Below are positions 25,890-31,925 of a stretch of DNA of 36,049 nucleotides, piece after piece (positions within the stretch are counted from its first letter, which is position 1; the number at the start of each line of letters is the position of its first letter). Below the pieces are notes generated by a model. The model saw nothing but the letters and a program-made list of their open reading frames with translations. It had not been told where the DNA came from and made no database searches. The stretch lies in IMG/VR virus record IMGVR_UViG_3300047317_000371, positions 1-36,049 of that record; one strand, written 5' to 3'. The position numbers were made by a program, and so were the translations under genes. The DNA comes from a virus.

Positions 25890-26699
25890 GTGGCAAGGAA
25901 AGAGCGGGACCGGTCCACTGAAGTGGTCCGGCATGAGAGCCGCAAGCCGTACATCAATGCCGCCACAGCGGCTGGCATCCAGACCGTGTTCAACAGAACA
26001 CGGCTCAGCCACCAGACATGGGAGTCCCGTCAGTTGACGGGGCGTCTCGATGGTCGGGTGGCATGGCGGAACGATGCTCGCGGCAGCATCGACATCTTCC
26101 GTGAACGGAAGCAGCCCTCGCCGACCCGGCTCGACGTTCACATCCTCGTGGACAGCAGCGGGTCGATGAGCGGGGACCGTATCTGCAGGGCGCAGGACAT
26201 GGCGGGAACCTTGGTGGATGCGTTCAAGCGCATCCCCACGGTCCGGGTCCACGTCTACCAGCACTTCGCCAATCAGGGCGTCACCGAAATCCACCGGGTT
26301 TATGAACCCGGTGACAGTCTCGACGGGCTCAATCACATGCCGGAACTCATTGCCGGTGGCAATGCCGACGGGTTTGCACTCGAAGCCGTCGGGATGCGGG
26401 CCGCTTCTCTGAAGCGTCCCGACTGGAAGAGCCTCGTCATCATGGTGTCCGACGGCTTGCCGTCGGTGAGCGGGGTGGGGGCAACGGCCAACATCCTCGA
26501 CCACTCGGTCATGGTCACAGCCAACCTGAAGCGCAAGGGTGTGCAGGTCATGGCGGTAGCCATCGCTGGTGACAACGCGGCTCACGAGTACATGTACGGG
26601 AAGGGCTCGTCGGTCCTGTTCACCGGTGACTGGAACGAACTCAACCGCTCCTTCGGAGCGGTGTTCGGCAAGGTGCTGTCAACGGCGAAGGTGGTGTGA
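25890..26699 (+). CDS. von Willebrand factor A (MIDAS) domain protein
   Basis: 269-aa vWA protein and likely partner of the MoxR-type ATPase. The MIDAS motif D88-S-S90-G-S92 (HILVDSSGSMSG) and the later VSDGLPS loop are intact, with the usual alternating strands and helices (VRVHVYQHF, SLVIMVSDG, VQVMAVAIAGD). An N-terminal 80-residue basic extension precedes it, matching the CobT C-terminal half. GTG at 25890 is chosen for its AAAGGAG site; a CTCACC/GGTGAG hairpin (25862-25876) lies just upstream. Its TGA overlaps the next ATG (TGATG). Ten or so hairpins run through the gene, including 9 bp at 26292-26313. Confidence 0.92.
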   Translation: MARKERDRSTEVVRHESRKPYINAATAAGIQTVFNRTRLSHQTWESRQLTGRLDGRVAWRNDARGSIDIFRERKQPSPTRLDVHILVDSSGSMSGDRICRAQDMAGTLVDAFKRIPTVRVHVYQHFANQGVTEIHRVYEPGDSLDGLNHMPELIAGGNADGFALEAVGMRAASLKRPDWKSLVIMVSDGLPSVSGVGATANILDHSVMVTANLKRKGVQVMAVAIAGDNAAHEYMYGKGSSVLFTGDWNELNRSFGAVFGKVLSTAKVV

Positions 26700-26860
26700 T
26701 GAACCCCGACTTCACCCGCTACGTCGAGGGGGTCCCGGTCAAGGACCGGACCCCCAAGTTGGCCGCACGAAAGGGCCGGATGAAACTCAATGGCCGCAGC
26801 CTGAAGAGGCTGCTCAACGAACGTGCCGCCAAGGCACAGAGAGGCAACCCATCCCGATGA
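26699..26860 (+). CDS. hypothetical basic protein, 53 aa
   Basis: Unrecognised; too short for the usual length cut-off. Its ATG overlaps the vWA stop (TGATG) and its TGA overlaps the next ATG (ATGA). The product is strongly basic in its second half (KLAARKGRMKLNGRSLKRLL), helical, with no Cys. It could bind nucleic acid or the acidic CobT-like tract; both are guesses. An 8-bp hairpin spans 26728-26755. Confidence 0.6.
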   Translation: MNPDFTRYVEGVPVKDRTPKLAARKGRMKLNGRSLKRLLNERAAKAQRGNPSR

Positions 26861-27033
26861 ACACCAAGGCGGTCGTCGCCGCCATCGTTGCGACCCAGTT
26901 GATACTGGGTCTCATCCTCATCCTCATCCTCATCACCGTCGGCAATCAGGGGAAGACAAGTGTCTTTCCCTGCTACCAGTCGGACGGGAAAGGTGGGTTC
27001 GCATACTCGCCCATCTGCACGAGCCAGCCGTGA
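26857..27033 (+). CDS. small single-pass membrane protein, 58 aa
   Basis: Residues 5-27 form one strong transmembrane segment (VVAAIVATQLILGLILILIL), followed by a 30-residue polar tail with two Cys (FPCYQSDGKGGFAYSPICTS) that would be outside if the N-terminus is in, possibly disulphide-linked. It is coupled to both neighbours by ATGA and GTGA overlaps. The lead AACCCATCCCG before the ATG is the recurrent leader element. Function unknown. Confidence 0.65.
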   Translation: MNTKAVVAAIVATQLILGLILILILITVGNQGKTSVFPCYQSDGKGGFAYSPICTSQP

Positions 27034-27302
27034 GCCCTCGTCGATGGCGGAAGCCATTGCCCCCACCACCAGTGGCCGAAGGCCAGACCGAGGCATTCGA
27101 TGCCGACGGCTTTGACCTGATGGACCCGAAGCCCGAGGTCGAATACATGTGCCGGGAGTGTTACTCCCGGCGCATCGTGGGACCAATCACCAAGACCGTT
27201 GACCCTCGTTGGGTCGGCGGCACCTGTCTGGACTGCGGCGAACGAGTCATCGCCAACGTCCGCCCCATCCCGAAGGAGGTCACCAAAGGTGACGCAGAGT
27301 AA
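27030..27302 (+). CDS. zinc-ribbon protein, 90 aa
   Basis: GTG start overlapping the previous stop (GTGA). After a Pro-rich N-terminus, C41-x2-C44 (MCRECYSRR) and C67-x2-C70 (TCLDCGERV) form a four-Cys zinc ribbon. Such proteins often bind nucleic acid or act as adaptors. The first Cys pair is followed by the 9-bp hairpin 27151-27171. The end of the gene overlaps the next gene by 14 nt and contains that gene's ribosome site (AAGGAGGT at 27273-27280). Confidence 0.7.
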   Translation: MSPRRWRKPLPPPPVAEGQTEAFDADGFDLMDPKPEVEYMCRECYSRRIVGPITKTVDPRWVGGTCLDCGERVIANVRPIPKEVTKGDAE

Positions 27303-27936
27303 TGAACTCGACCGCTTCATAGAAGAGGGACGAGAAGCAGCAGCACGGGCCACGGTCCTGATGGACCGTGACCCGAAACTCCCGTACATCAGCGCCTACA
27401 TCATCGCCCGCGACATGATGGGCAGTGACCGGTCACTGCAGTGGATGCGCGAGGGCATGGAGTGGGACGAAGCCGAACGGTGGTGCGGTTCCTACGGACG
27501 GCTCGACCTCAGGGTCAGAGCCCTCGAAGAGGGACTCATCACCGAGGTTCAGGCGTACGAGGGACTGGCCTCGGCTTGGTCACACAGTGACCCCGACGAC
27601 ACCGACCCCCGGTTCCTCACCCTGTGGGTGGAAGCGTTCGCCGCCAACAGGCAGCGGTACCTTCGGGACCACACCGACAAGCGACTGCCGAACGGCAGTC
27701 GGCTGACCATCTATCGCGGTCAGGACGAGGACCAGTCCTTCGGACTGTCGTGGTCGCTGAACCGCAAGACGGCGGAGAAGTTCGCCAACGGTGCCGCCAC
27801 CCGTGAGGCCAACCGTGGTGGTGTGGTCTACACGGCGGTCGTTGACCGCCGCGATGTCATGGGCTACATGCCCGGACGTGGTGAGGCCGAGGTCATCGTG
27901 AACCCTGACGATGTCAGGGATGCGGGGCTCCGATGA
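27289..27936 (+). CDS. putative ADP-ribosyltransferase-fold protein, 215 aa
   Basis: The C-terminal half carries an R-S-E-like series: LTIYRGQDE (R143), GLSWSLNRKTAEKFANGA (S154-W-S156) and GRGEAEVIV (E199-A-E201), with the helix-after-serine (TAEKFA) typical of ADP-ribosyltransferase folds. The N-terminal 110 residues are helical. The start is GTG 27289 because a perfect AAGGAGGT sits 8 nt upstream; the later ATG at 27302 is out of frame. Its ribosome site and start are caught in a GTCACC-AAA-GGTGAC hairpin (27279-27293). Enzyme activity is a hypothesis: the last motif could be structural only. A second ART signature occurs in the giant virion protein. Multiple 8-9 bp hairpins lie in the gene. 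Confidence 0.6.
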   Translation: MTQSNELDRFIEEGREAAARATVLMDRDPKLPYISAYIIARDMMGSDRSLQWMREGMEWDEAERWCGSYGRLDLRVRALEEGLITEVQAYEGLASAWSHSDPDDTDPRFLTLWVEAFAANRQRYLRDHTDKRLPNGSRLTIYRGQDEDQSFGLSWSLNRKTAEKFANGAATREANRGGVVYTAVVDRRDVMGYMPGRGEAEVIVNPDDVRDAGLR

Positions 27937-28004
27937 GCGGTCGAACGTGCCGCTTCTGCGGCTACTGGACCAAGGGTCGGCACTGCCAGTGGTGCGGTAA
28001 GTAG
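27933..28004 (+). CDS. 23-aa double-CxxC zinc-ribbon micropeptide
   Basis: ATG overlaps the ART-like gene's stop (ATGA). The product MSGRTCRFCGYWTKGRHCQW followed by CGK has C6-x2-C9-x8-C18-x2-C21, a minimal four-Cys zinc site with basic and aromatic residues between. The clean knuckle spacing and the overlap make chance unlikely. It ends just before a hairpin at 28005-28019 (GCGGAC/GTCCGC) and the next promoter. Confidence 0.6.
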   Translation: MSGRTCRFCGYWTKGRHCQWCGK

Positions 28005-28060
28005 GCGGACTCTGTCCGCTTCGGAGTCCGTAGCCAACAACAGCAGAACATTTGTTCTCT

Positions 28061-28088
28061 TTGCCACTCACTACCCGTAGGGTATAGT
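28061..28088 (+). promoter_or_regulatory. promoter upstream of 28128 operon
   Basis: TTGCCA (28061-28066), 16-nt spacer, TATAGT (28083-28088). TACCC-GTA-GGGTA (28072-28084) overlaps the -10, mirroring the palindromic -10 of the promoter at 22936. The leader ATCAATCCCATCCC (28095-28108) is nearly identical to the one at 22972. AGAACA/TGTTCT (28045-28058) is a possible operator. Confidence 0.55.
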
Positions 28089-28127
28089 GGCCCCATCAAT
28101 CCCATCCCGCAGGAAGGAACGCACACC

Positions 28128-28316
28128 ATGCGCCACACTACACAGCCGAACGGGTCACGTGACCTCAATCGCCTCACTCTCACCACCGGTCGGCGAACGG
28201 AGCCCCGACTCTACATGGCTCACCCTATGGGTGAGACCAAGCGGAGGTCATGGTTGCCGGTCATCTTCATCATCGCGGTGGTCGTCATCATCGGCCTCGC
28301 CGGTATGTCCCGATGA
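28128..28316 (+). CDS. small tail-anchored membrane protein, 62 aa
   Basis: First gene after the 28061 promoter; AGGAAGGA lies about 10 nt before the ATG. Residues 1-41 are polar and basic; residues 42-59 (WLPVIFIIAVVVIIGLAG) are a single transmembrane helix, so the protein should be anchored by its C-terminus. Stop overlaps the next ATG (ATGA). The codons before the helix contain a 7-bp hairpin (28219-28235). Not recognised; too small to call holin or other lysis protein without context. Confidence 0.6.
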   Translation: MRHTTQPNGSRDLNRLTLTTGRRTEPRLYMAHPMGETKRRSWLPVIFIIAVVVIIGLAGMSR

Positions 28317-28513
28317 AGGGCCGACCTTCGGTCGCCAACGAGGGCAGAGTCTGCATCCTCGTGCCCGACCACGGACCCTCGCTCATCATGCGGAGCGGGC
28401 GGGAGTGGTGCCCTCATCAGCAGCACGACGGGCTTGGTCGTCGCAAAGCGACGACGCCGTGGCTCGACAAGCAGGTCACCGATGACTCGGCTGACCGACC
28501 TGACGCAGCCTGA
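28313..28513 (+). CDS. hypothetical protein, 66 aa, possible Cys/His metal site
   Basis: Unrecognised. C14 and H20 (RVCILVPDHG) with C33-P-H-x2-H (EWCPHQQHDG) could form one metal site. The last 20 residues are acidic and overlap the start of the next gene in another frame. The ATG is coupled to the upstream stop. An 8-bp hairpin at 28437-28455 (AAA loop) lies in its 3' part. Confidence 0.55.
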   Translation: MKGRPSVANEGRVCILVPDHGPSLIMRSGREWCPHQQHDGLGRRKATTPWLDKQVTDDSADRPDAA

Positions 28514-29870
28514 ACTCGATGTCGTCCTGCTGCTCGCACAGGGGAGGGTGACAGCAAGTGCTGTCACCCTCGCTGCTGACCTGTGGCGGACGACCGACAC
28601 ATGGCTGGCCGAGGACCCGTACCCGCTCATCACCTACATCCTCGACTCGTTATCGAGTCGAGGACTGGTGCGCTTCCGACTGGCCGCGCCGAAGGATGCC
28701 ATCCACTCGATGGACTTCCCGATGGACATTCGTCTCACCCCGAAGGGGTGGGAACTACTCGGCTACTCGCACAAGACAGCCGAGGTCGGGTCGCGTGGAC
28801 GGCATGAGCGCGAGCCCATGCCCGGTGACCTCACCGACTACCTCAACCACAAGTACCACTCCGAAGGAGGTGCAATCGAAGTCGAGGATTTCCCTACCCA
28901 CCGTGACCGTTTCCCCCACCACGAACACATGTACGGAGTACCCATCCTCATGGCAAACACAGCAACCCACCCCAAGCCACGGCGTTCACGCGCCGAGCGT
29001 CTTGCAGACCCTACGGTTCTGCAAGACCCAGACGGTGACGGCTCGCGTGGCTACATCCGCGTGACCCCAGACATGGAAGCGATGGTGATAGCCGCTCGCT
29101 CGCGCATGGGCACTGTCCTCTACAAGGACATTGCCGACGCCGTCGGTCTGCCCGAACGGACCATCCGCTACATCCTCACCGACCTGCCCCGACTCCGTCG
29201 GGCCAACGGTGGCGAGCGGCTGGAGAAGTCTCTCAAAGAGCGGGTCATGGCCACCGTCGATGTCCTCGGTGAGGTCAAGGACGTAGCGGAACTGCGCCGC
29301 ATCCTTGGCATGGCCGACCCCGAGCATGACGTGATGCACGTGCTGCATTCTCTTCACACACAGGGCCGCATCGACTTCGTCGAACGTGGCACAGGCAATG
29401 GCGACACGACCGTCATCCACATCCGGCCCGCGAAGAAGGGCGGCAAGCGCCAGACCCCGGTGGAGACAGAGCCCGAACAGGAAACTGTGACGGCAATATC
29501 GCCGCTGCCGGTCATCAGCCGGGAAGAGGAAGAGCGGGCAATCAGCGCCGCTCACAACGCAGAGACCGGGTTCGAGGCGACAACGCCGGACATCCCAGTT
29601 ACGGCGGCGTCAGCACCCGAACCCGATGACGAAGGATACCCACTGCTCGACGCCCTGTTGGACCGAGAGCGCACACGACTCGACGGTGACAGCAAGGGCA
29701 TGGCCTTTGTCGTCGCAGCCGAGGCAATCCAAGCCATCGACCCCGACACCGCACGCTCACTGATGGAGAAGGCGAAGCAGTACGACGTACCGTTCCCCTC
29801 ACCCATCGAGCAGGAGTACCTCCGTTATGTGGCAACGCATCCGCCAGTTGTGGTCGCCGATGAGCAGTGA
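28482..29870 (+). CDS. multi-winged-helix DNA-binding protein, 462 aa
   Basis: Three helix-turn-helix/winged-helix candidates: residues 5-95 (ending TPKGWELLGY, a common wing motif), 195-245 (YKDIADAVGLPERTIRYILTDLPRL, a clear HTH) and 252-312 (DVAELRRILGMADPEHDVMHVLHSLHTQGRIDF). A Pro/Glu-rich linker (325-400) and a helical C-terminus follow. It is probably a regulator or a replication/partition DNA-binding protein. ATG 28482 is chosen for AGGTC spacing and the MTRLTDL start; it overlaps the previous gene by 32 nt. The first third of the gene has 10-13 bp hairpins (28544-28571, 28639-28664, 28999-29027) and the rest has almost none, so the hairpin zone ends inside this gene. Confidence 0.7.
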   Translation: MTRLTDLTQPELDVVLLLAQGRVTASAVTLAADLWRTTDTWLAEDPYPLITYILDSLSSRGLVRFRLAAPKDAIHSMDFPMDIRLTPKGWELLGYSHKTAEVGSRGRHEREPMPGDLTDYLNHKYHSEGGAIEVEDFPTHRDRFPHHEHMYGVPILMANTATHPKPRRSRAERLADPTVLQDPDGDGSRGYIRVTPDMEAMVIAARSRMGTVLYKDIADAVGLPERTIRYILTDLPRLRRANGGERLEKSLKERVMATVDVLGEVKDVAELRRILGMADPEHDVMHVLHSLHTQGRIDFVERGTGNGDTTVIHIRPAKKGGKRQTPVETEPEQETVTAISPLPVISREEEERAISAAHNAETGFEATTPDIPVTAASAPEPDDEGYPLLDALLDRERTRLDGDSKGMAFVVAAEAIQAIDPDTARSLMEKAKQYDVPFPSPIEQEYLRYVATHPPVVVADEQ

Positions 29871-30054
29871 CCCGTACGCCGACGGCTGGCGCGAGGGTCG
29901 TGACCAAGCCATCAAGGACATCCGGGCTGCCCTCTTGCGAGAGTTGCCCTCACTGACCGTGCTTCACGCCGTGGACACGGAGTACATCGACGTGGGAGAA
30001 GTCCTCCGCGTCATCGACCAAGTCAGAACCCATCCCGAAGGAGCATCCCGATGA
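29860..30054 (+). CDS. hypothetical protein, 64 aa
   Basis: Begins MSSDPYADGWREGRDQ at an ATG overlapping the previous gene by 11 nt; an ATG 11 codons upstream (29827) is possible but the downstream start gives the more typical N-terminus. Helical and charged, no motif. The stop overlaps the next ATG (ATGA), and its last codons contain the leader 15-mer CCCATCCCGAAGGAG that serves the next gene. Confidence 0.6.
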   Translation: MSSDPYADGWREGRDQAIKDIRAALLRELPSLTVLHAVDTEYIDVGEVLRVIDQVRTHPEGASR

Positions 30055-30260
30055 CCATTCCCGCCACCACCACCCTCGTCACCGAACTGCTGGTCGTCCG
30101 GCCCACGGGCACCGTCCGCGTCCGCGACGTGCCACTGAAGGTCGAACCCCGCCGCCAGTACATCGACCTCGACTTCACGATGCCGACCCTTGGCGTCACC
30201 ATCCGGCTCAACGGAGCCGAACGCATCGCCCTCATCGAAGCGTTGGGCGGCAAGGCATGA
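30051..30260 (+). CDS. hypothetical protein, 69 aa
   Basis: Short beta-rich protein (ELLVVRPTGTVRVRDVPLKV, YIDLDFTMPTLGVTIRLNGAERIALIEALGG). No family recognised. Good ribosome site (AAGGAG at 30038-30043), coupled on both sides by ATGA overlaps. From here on the genes are nearly free of hairpins. Confidence 0.65.
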   Translation: MTIPATTTLVTELLVVRPTGTVRVRDVPLKVEPRRQYIDLDFTMPTLGVTIRLNGAERIALIEALGGKA

Positions 30261-30811
30261 CCGCCGATGACACGCGGGAGGCGCTGGATAAGGCCGACCA
30301 TGACATCGCGGCGCTGACTCGATGGGACAAGCGGTCTGTTCCCGGCGGGTTCCACGTACCACTAAGCGGAGTCCTTGCGGTCATGTCGGACCTCCGTGCC
30401 GCCCTCGCCGCAGCCCGTCGTGACCCCGAGCCTTATCGGTGTGGCGGGCCGCAGACAGGACAGCCCCGGCCGCACACGGCCTGTAACTGCACGCCCCGTC
30501 GTGACCCCGAGTCGGTCGCGTCGGCGGACGACTTGCGAGAAGCCATCGCACGACTCGCAGTGGGCGACCCGGAGTATCCGCTGCATCGCGTCCTCGCAAT
30601 CGAAGCCGCCATCCGGGGCACGGAAGCCCGCGCCTCGCTGGACGTGGTGGCGGTAGCTAAGGCGTTTCGCGTCATCGCCGACATCGACTATCCCGTGGAT
30701 TGGAGCAACTGGCTGGGTGGCGAGGGGACGGCATCGGCAGCATTGGCGGGATTGCAGACCGCCGAAGCGTTCATCGCCAGATACCGCGCCATCATCGAGG
30801 CCGAGCGATGA
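30257..30811 (+). CDS. hypothetical protein, 184 aa
   Basis: Unrecognised. Residues 1-55 are helical. A central part has C60, C74 and C76 (YRCGGPQTGQ, TACNCTPR) in an otherwise Pro/Arg-rich linker flanked by two RRDPE repeats (residues about 54-58 and 80-84). The second half is helical (DDLREAIARLAVGD, RVLAIEAAIRG). The duplicated RRDPE suggests a small internal duplication (CGTCGTGACCCCGAG occurs twice). Overlaps its neighbours by ATGA. Confidence 0.6.
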   Translation: MTADDTREALDKADHDIAALTRWDKRSVPGGFHVPLSGVLAVMSDLRAALAAARRDPEPYRCGGPQTGQPRPHTACNCTPRRDPESVASADDLREAIARLAVGDPEYPLHRVLAIEAAIRGTEARASLDVVAVAKAFRVIADIDYPVDWSNWLGGEGTASAALAGLQTAEAFIARYRAIIEAER

Positions 30812-30843
30812 CGACGCCGAGGACGGAAGCCGCCAATGGGTGA
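30808..30843 (+). CDS. 11-aa overlapping leader frame
   Basis: ATG overlaps the preceding stop (ATGA) and the frame ends TGA 8 nt inside the rusA-like gene (product MTTPRTEAANG). It may only serve to carry ribosomes to the next start. Kept as a low-confidence item because every other junction in this operon is coupled. Confidence 0.2.
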   Translation: MTTPRTEAANG

Positions 30844-31354
30844 GACCAACCGCCCGCGACTTCGACTGCAGTTCGAGGTCGCGGGCACACCCATCCCGCA
30901 AGGCTCGAAGCGGGCGTGGATAAGCAGCAAGACGCATCAGGTCGTGATGACCGAGGACGCTGGCGTGCGACATAGCACGTGGCGCAACGAGGTCACGGGT
31001 CAGGCGCGTCAGGCGATGAGCAACCTTGGTCGGTTCGGTGAGCCCTTCCGTGAGCCCATCAGTTGCTCGCTCACCTTCCAGTTCCACCGCCCACTCAGCC
31101 ATTACGGCACCGGCAAGAACGCGGAGAAGGTGAAGCCGTCGGCTCCGCCGTCACCGACCAAACCACCAGACCTCGACAAGTTGACCCGTTCGATATGGGA
31201 CTCGCTCACATCTGTGGTCTGGGTCGATGACGCTCAGGTCATTGCCGCCACCATCAGGAAGCAGTACATCGAACGCTGGCAAGCAGAGGGTGTCCTCATC
31301 CTCGTTGGCACGTTCCCCACACCCGGAGGAGAGGACGAGCATGGCCTCGAATGA
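30836..31354 (+). CDS. rusA: RusA-family Holliday junction resolvase
   Basis: Endonuclease that cuts four-way DNA junctions during recombination and before packaging. The 172-aa protein has the family's layout: an early beta strand with PIPQGSKR (19-26) and the catalytic signature KPPDLDKLTRSIWDSLTSVVWVDDAQV, in which D112/D114 and D131/D132 correspond to the conserved acids of E. coli RusA (D70, D72, D91). It lies in an operon with a PD-(D/E)XK nuclease and endonuclease VII, a recombination set. The gene is about 50 residues longer than E. coli RusA, mostly in the middle loop. Confidence 0.94.
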   Translation: MGETNRPRLRLQFEVAGTPIPQGSKRAWISSKTHQVVMTEDAGVRHSTWRNEVTGQARQAMSNLGRFGEPFREPISCSLTFQFHRPLSHYGTGKNAEKVKPSAPPSPTKPPDLDKLTRSIWDSLTSVVWVDDAQVIAATIRKQYIERWQAEGVLILVGTFPTPGGEDEHGLE

Positions 31355-31574
31355 CCCGGAGCCCACGCCCATCGAACCCCCCGACAACGGAGCGGTCGCG
31401 TTCCTCACACGCATCGTTCGCATCCCCGGTCGCAATGACCAGACCCCGCTCCGTGCGGTGTACCTGTGCATCATCGCGGCCACCCTGTCGGTGACCCCAA
31501 TCCCGTTCAATGCGGTGGGCTTTGTGTTCCTCGTGGCACTAGCCCTGTCTCTTGGCCGCATCACGGAGAAGTGA
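31341..31574 (+). CDS. small membrane protein, 77 aa
   Basis: Polar N-terminus (1-35) followed by two adjacent hydrophobic stretches (about 39-52 AVYLCIIAATLSV and 57-71 AVGFVFLVALALSLG), separated by a PIPFN turn: a possible helical hairpin. ATG 31341 has GGAGGAGAGG upstream and overlaps the rusA end. A holin would have this size, but no endolysin is adjacent, so the role is open. Confidence 0.6.
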   Translation: MASNDPEPTPIEPPDNGAVAFLTRIVRIPGRNDQTPLRAVYLCIIAATLSVTPIPFNAVGFVFLVALALSLGRITEK

Positions 31575-31610
31575 TAACCTAAACCCCATCCACCCCACTA
31601 GGAGGAACCT

Positions 31611-31925
31611 ATGACGAAACCAATCCAGACATCCCCCGCCAGTCCCCGGTTCGTCCGGGTGCCTGACGAAGAGGCATCACAAATCATGCAGGACGCCAAC
31701 GGTCGGCGTGACTGGACCGAGGTCAAGACCGCGCTGAAGCGTGGTGGTCGCCTGTTCCTGACCGACGACCAGTTGCCCGCGTCGGGGGTCAAGTACCTGT
31801 CGCTGGCGTTCGCCCGTCGGCAGTTGAACCGGACGCTTCATGTCCGGCGCGTGACCCATGACGGCAAGCGCGGTCGCCTCATCTGGCTGGGACCGGATGC
31901 GACCAAGGCCGAGGCTGCATCGTGA
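31611..31925 (+). CDS. hypothetical protein, 104 aa
   Basis: Excellent ribosome site (AGGAGG) after the AACCCCATCC leader in a 36-nt intergenic gap that may hold a weak promoter (TTGGCC, 17 nt, TAACCT). The product is basic, mixed alpha/beta: an N-terminal helix (EEASQIMQDANGRRDWTEVKTALKRGG), then KYLSLAFARRQLNRTLHVRRVTHDGKRGRLIWLG. It could bind DNA; no family recognised. Confidence 0.65.
   Translation: MTKPIQTSPASPRFVRVPDEEASQIMQDANGRRDWTEVKTALKRGGRLFLTDDQLPASGVKYLSLAFARRQLNRTLHVRRVTHDGKRGRLIWLGPDATKAEAAS

Larger units (their letters stand above)
22481..29130. repeat. intragenic hairpin-saturated segment (coding part)
   Basis: Perfect inverted repeats with unrelated stems and 0-5 nt loops run through the genes of this segment, about 48 of them with stems of 7 bp or more. 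Examples: 23556-23575 (8), 23597-23615 (8), 23904-23924 (8), 24073-24092 (8), 24353-24371 (8), 24580-24598 (8), 24987-25002 (16-nt exact palindrome), 25130-25148 (8), 26292-26313 (9), 26947-26972 (12 with one GT pair), 27151-27171 (9), 27422-27439 (18-nt exact palindrome), 27682-27701 (9), 28544-28571 (13), 28639-28664 (11) and 28999-29027 (10). Loops are often GAA, TTC, AGA, TCT, GTA or just two bases. Confidence 0.85.

Noticed and set aside
31341-31574. Holin
   Set aside because: Two hydrophobic stretches and small size fit, but there is no endolysin nearby and the neighbours are recombination and anti-defence genes.
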